From the NCBI GenBank assembly GCA_001574975.1, contig KQ965814.1, positions 124,001-188,000 of the forward strand: a stretch of 64,000 nt of DNA, written 5' to 3'. The notes beneath the pieces are model-generated. The model saw only the letters and a list, made by a program, of their open reading frames with translations, was not told the DNA's origin and searched no databases. Below are positions 55,156 through 64,000 of the stretch, piece by piece. Position 1 is the stretch's first letter; the number at the start of each line of letters is the position of its first letter. This DNA is from Gonapodya prolifera JEL478 (lineage: Eukaryota; Monoblepharomycota; Monoblepharidomycetes; Monoblepharidales; Gonapodyaceae). The position numbers and the translations under genes were made by a program.

Positions 55156-56566
55156 ATGTCCGACTTCTGGTTCACCGTCAAGCCCTACGTCCTCGGCGGC
55201 GCCGCTGGCTGCTTCAGCACAGTACGTCCCGTGCCTCGCGGCGTTACGTTCGCGGGTGCATCCTGACATCTCCCAATTGGGCCCATGAAAATACCCCCGA
55301 CGACCACCCACGGCCCAAACACGCAACGATGAGACCATCATCCAGCCGATTGATATGGTCAAAGTGCGGATTCAGCTCGCGGGAGAGGGGAAGGTGCGTC
55401 TCCGCGTTGGGCAGGGGAGTTGTGTGGGGTGAAGATCGTCAACTGCTCCGCCTCATCAAGGCATCCGGAGCGTCTTCGAACCCGTTCACGCTGTTCAGCA
55501 AGATTGTGAAAGAGGTAATGGCGGCGTATCTGGCCCCAATCGGCCGCTACGACGTTGGAAGCCCACCCCCTAACCACATTGAAATCTCTCACAGGAAGGT
55601 CCCCTTGCTCTCTACCAAGGACTGGGCGCCGCTTACCTCCGCCAACTTACGTACACCACGGCAAGGATGGGTATCTTCACGTCCACGCTGGACGCGCTCA
55701 AGGGATGGCGGGAGAAGCAAGGAAGGACGTTGACCTTCGGGGACAGGGCCGGTGCAGGGTTGGTCGCGGGTGCGCTTGGGTCACTTGTAGGAGTTCCGGC
55801 AGATCTGTCGCTGGTAAGCAAAGCCGAATACGTGGCGGTGGCTCCCACCTGTCCACACTGTAAATCTGTAACAAAAAACACCACAACACCAGGTCCGCAT
55901 GCAAGCCGACACGACTCTCCCCCCTGAGCTGCGACGAAACTACACCGGAGTTTTCAACGCGTTGGCCCGCACCGTACGCGAAGAAGGCATGCGGGGACTG
56001 TTCACTGGTTCAACCCCCACTGTCGTGCGCGCTATGGCCCTCAACGTCGGCCAGCTGACGGGCAACGCCGAGGCTCTGAGCAGGCTCGAGGCAAAGTTTG
56101 GTAAAGGCTCGTCTACGGCCGTGTACGGTGCCGCCGTCATTTCCGGGTTCCTCGCCTCTGTCATGTCGCTCCCCCTGGACTTCATCAAGACGCGGTTGCA
56201 GAAGCAGAAGGCCGATCCCATCACGGGTGAGGTCAAGTACAAGGGAGTCATTGGTGAATTTCTGGCGTAGATTGCGCTTCCGTGTACGCCTGGTGATCGT
56301 CAACTGTAACACGCGTGGTGTTATTCAGATTGCGCGAGCAAGGTTCTCAAGGAGGAAGGCTTCGTTTTTTACCGCGGGTTCGGCACGTACTTTATGAGGA
56401 TTGCGCCGCACGTGACCATGACGATGAGTGAGTTGCTTCTTTGCGATCGCCAATGTTGGTCGTATTTGTGACCGACACACCTCCCACTTTCCCATTCCTC
56501 TTCCTACACCACCCCCAAGTTGTGCTCGACTGGATGAACCGTACCGTGAAATCGTACGGGCTGTAG
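55156..56566 (+). CDS. Mitochondrial 2-oxoglutarate/malate carrier (SLC25A11-like)
   Basis: Inner-membrane antiporter exchanging 2-oxoglutarate for malate in the malate-aspartate shuttle. Seven exons: 55156-55221, about 55332-55392, about 55461-55514, 55595-55813, 55894-56250, about 56329-56426 and about 56519-56566. Three carrier repeats are present, with signatures QPIDMVKVRIQL, VPADLSLVRMQAD and LPLDFIKTRLQ. The leading KPYVLGGAAGCFST and the contact residues in VRAMALNVGQLTGNAEA match the oxoglutarate carrier rather than ATP/ADP or citrate carriers. The C-terminus VVLDWMNRTVKSYGL is conserved. It is convergent with the unknown gene at 56695. A decayed partial copy lies at 50210-50730. Confidence 0.96.
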
Positions 56567-56694
56567 ATTACCACGTCCGTTCTGGACATAATTACACAAA
56601 AAGAAACGTCTAGACTGTAGATTTAAAAAGCACGCAACCCTCCCCCCGACGGTTATCTGTCTGTCTCATGGCCCGACCGTGGCCAATCGTGCAA

Positions 56695-58268
56695 TCACAT
56701 CATGGCCTTCCGCGGGTCCTCCACCGGTACGTCTATGACACGCACGGCCGCAGCATGGCGCTGTCCCTTGCCATTCACAATGGCCATGCGGAGCTCCACG
56801 ATGGATCGACGCGGGCCGTGAGACTCGTCGTGCTCAGTACGTTGGACAGAGTGGATCCGGACGAGGTCACCCGCTTGAACTTCGGAGGAGAGGGCGATGT
56901 AGAAAGCTGCGTGGAAGTATCGATAGTCGGTGCCATATGACGTAGGTAATGCAAGACGTCCTGATGTCTCACCTTGGATATTGGCAAAGTCCCGGAAGTT
57001 CTGGAACCGATCGAAAAGAAGGTCGAGGACCGGCAGGGGTCGCTTGGTGGTTGTAACATGTCGCAGACTGTCTGTGTCGCTCCACCTTGCTTTCCACAAG
57101 TAATCCTCCGTGCTGACCCATCCGCCCGACTCAATGTCCTGGGAGCTCATCTTGTCAAAGTCAAGGTCGCCACGTGTTATCCAGTCGTACTCCCCAGACG
57201 CGAATGCAGGTGCCACTGAGACCCAACCAGGAGCATGGAGGTTGGCCGGAAGGGGTGAGGCCTTGAAGCGGTTCGGGGGTGCTATTCATAGAGTGAGGAT
57301 ATGGGAGGTGCGTTCATCAGATGAGGGAAGAACTCACGACCCATGGTCACATTGACGACGCCCAAAAGGCCAACCGCGAAAGGTTCTAATTCGTCAGGGT
57401 TCTTTCGGGCAAGGCGCTTCACACAGATGTGGGTTGGGAAGGGGTTTGAAAGCAATGTCAAATTCTCGAACCAGGCGGCGGAGCTGCAGAGGACATACCC
57501 GACGAGTTCGCCGCTCGCGTTTCTCAATGAGCCTGTATTCGGCTGAAAACTGCATGAAGGACCTTGTAACCTTATGCAGGCGAGTTGTAATGTGTACCTA
57601 ATCAAGGATTGGAGGATGTTTAAAGGCATCCGCCTTGGAAGCTTGAGCCTCCGCGACTGATGAATCGACACAAACCTGGTCAGAGTGCGAGGACGGAAGC
57701 AAATTCACATCGCGAGATGCTTTGGGGTTGATCATCAAGCGTACGTCACGACCCAGGGTGTTGTTTCCTGGGCCATGTTGCCTGCGAGGGAAAGGAGTCA
57801 CAAACGTATATCCAAGATAAGAAATGTGGTGATTCGAGACACACGAGGAGGGCTCTGCGACCCACCAAAGCCGAACGTCCTTGCCGTTTGCATCCTTGAC
57901 TCGGAACACTTTATTCAACCAGCCATGCTGGCCATTGAACGCCCATTGAGTCTACAGCGATCACGCAGCAAGCTCAGTGTAGAAAAGCGTTGAGAGGGTG
58001 ACGCTACAAACCATTACTGAGAGAGCATCGTGCGGGATGTTGGGGTCTTCAATTACAAGATTAAAAGTCAGCAAGGCGAATTTCGGATTGCGCCGAGCGG
58101 AGATTGAGGGAACATACCTTGATGGCTGAACGTGACCACCTGTTCCCACTTCGGATCCACGATTGGGGATGGGTAGACAGGTTCCGGCGTTTCCGATTTT
58201 ACAGACTTGGGAGTTACGGTGCGAGAGCGGAGCGGAGAGGGTTCAGCAACAGTGCGAGGAGGAGACAT
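56695..58268 (-). CDS. Conserved-looking protein of unknown function
   Basis: About six exons. From the ATG at 58268: a Ser/Thr/Pro-rich leader (SPPRTVAEPSPLRSRTVTPK), then WEQVVTFSHQ, WLNKVFRVKDANGKDVRLWW, LGRDVRLMINPKASRDVNLL, GELVGYVLCSSAAWFENLTL, PTHICVKRLARKNPDEL and NVTMG. Later come PGWVSVAPAFASGEYDWITR, WVSTEDYLWKARWSDTDSLR, PVLDLLFDRFQNFRDFANIQ, TDYRYFHAAFYIALSSEVQA and GDLVRIHSV. The many Trp and Phe in regular beta-like spacing suggest a folded globular protein, without signal peptide or membrane helix. I do not recognise the family. It ends 129 bp from the convergent carrier gene. Confidence 0.72.
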
Positions 58269-58482
58269 AAGTGCGAAGATCTGGGAATCAAGTCGAACGA
58301 AATTGATTTGCGAGAATGATCGGGAGGTGGAAGCCCACTTCTGAGGAAGTCGGAATCCCCGAATTTAAATGAAGTCCTCCACTTCATTTTAATTTTGTTA
58401 CTTCGTCTTCTTTGTTGCATTAGTCCTATTTAACACTGAATCTTAATGAATTTTTCTGATTGCATTATGTCCAAGCTTCAGA

Positions 58483-64000
<5,518 letters not shown>

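Overview
The window is eukaryotic nuclear DNA, most likely from a zoosporic (flagellated) fungus, Chytridiomycota or a close relative. Genes are split by many short GT-AG introns, mostly 50-80 nt, and lie on both strands. Fungal genes (squalene synthase, a fungal-type amino-acid/GABA permease, a Nab2-type poly(A)-binding protein, APS kinase) sit beside an axonemal outer-arm dynein heavy chain, which only a fungus with motile zoospores would keep. No rRNA, tRNA, CRISPR array or recognisable transposon was found by eye.

Layout: 1-12067 (-) axonemal dynein heavy chain, C-terminus outside the window. 12854-14532 (+) squalene synthase. 14882-15022 (+) possible 46-aa membrane microprotein. 15194-17811 (-) permease. 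18848-20071 (-) ribosomal protein uL13. 21346-22404 (-) APS kinase, divergent from 23302-25331 (+) an LEA/hydrophilin-like repeat protein. 25332-28122 has no clear gene but carries short tandem repeats. 28123-32062 (+) large GC-rich CTLH/CRA protein with a UBA-like C-terminus. 32063-36882 is a gene-poor, repeat-rich stretch with a decayed copy of the preceding gene's 3' end, a 30-bp minisatellite and two copies of a ~400-bp repeat. 36883-38084 (-) adenylate kinase 6/Fap7. About 39140-41404 (+) a secreted EXORDIUM-domain protein joined to plant-type LRRs. 41782-44028 (+) Nab2/ZC3H14 homologue. 44216-46640 (-) single-pass membrane protein with a long disordered tail. 47600-48400 degenerate satellite. 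49044-50063 (+) VanZ-like membrane protein. 50210-50730 relic of the carrier gene at 55 kb. 51027-53594 (-) a protein combining an MLKL-like helical N-terminus, a coiled coil and NLR-type LRRs. 53778-54750 (+) a possible relic of a TKL kinase/Sel1 gene. 55156-56566 (+) mitochondrial 2-oxoglutarate/malate carrier. 56695-58268 (-) unrecognised protein. 58483-64000 (-) ABCC/MRP transporter, 5' end outside the window.

Most genes are unrelated housekeeping functions (sterol synthesis, sulfate activation, translation and ribosome assembly, mRNA export, metabolite transport, motility). The accessory signals are: (1) the MLKL-like/LRR gene next to a kinase relic, which looks like a fungal cell-death or immune-type locus; (2) the EXORDIUM-LRR fusion; (3) a short repeat family seen only inside unusually long introns of three unrelated genes and always in the same orientation as the host transcript; and (4) two DNA-level partial gene duplications now decaying. 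Exon borders were read by eye from splice consensus and reading frame, so single boundaries may be off. Start codons of the permease, uL13, EXORDIUM-LRR and 44-46 kb genes are uncertain.
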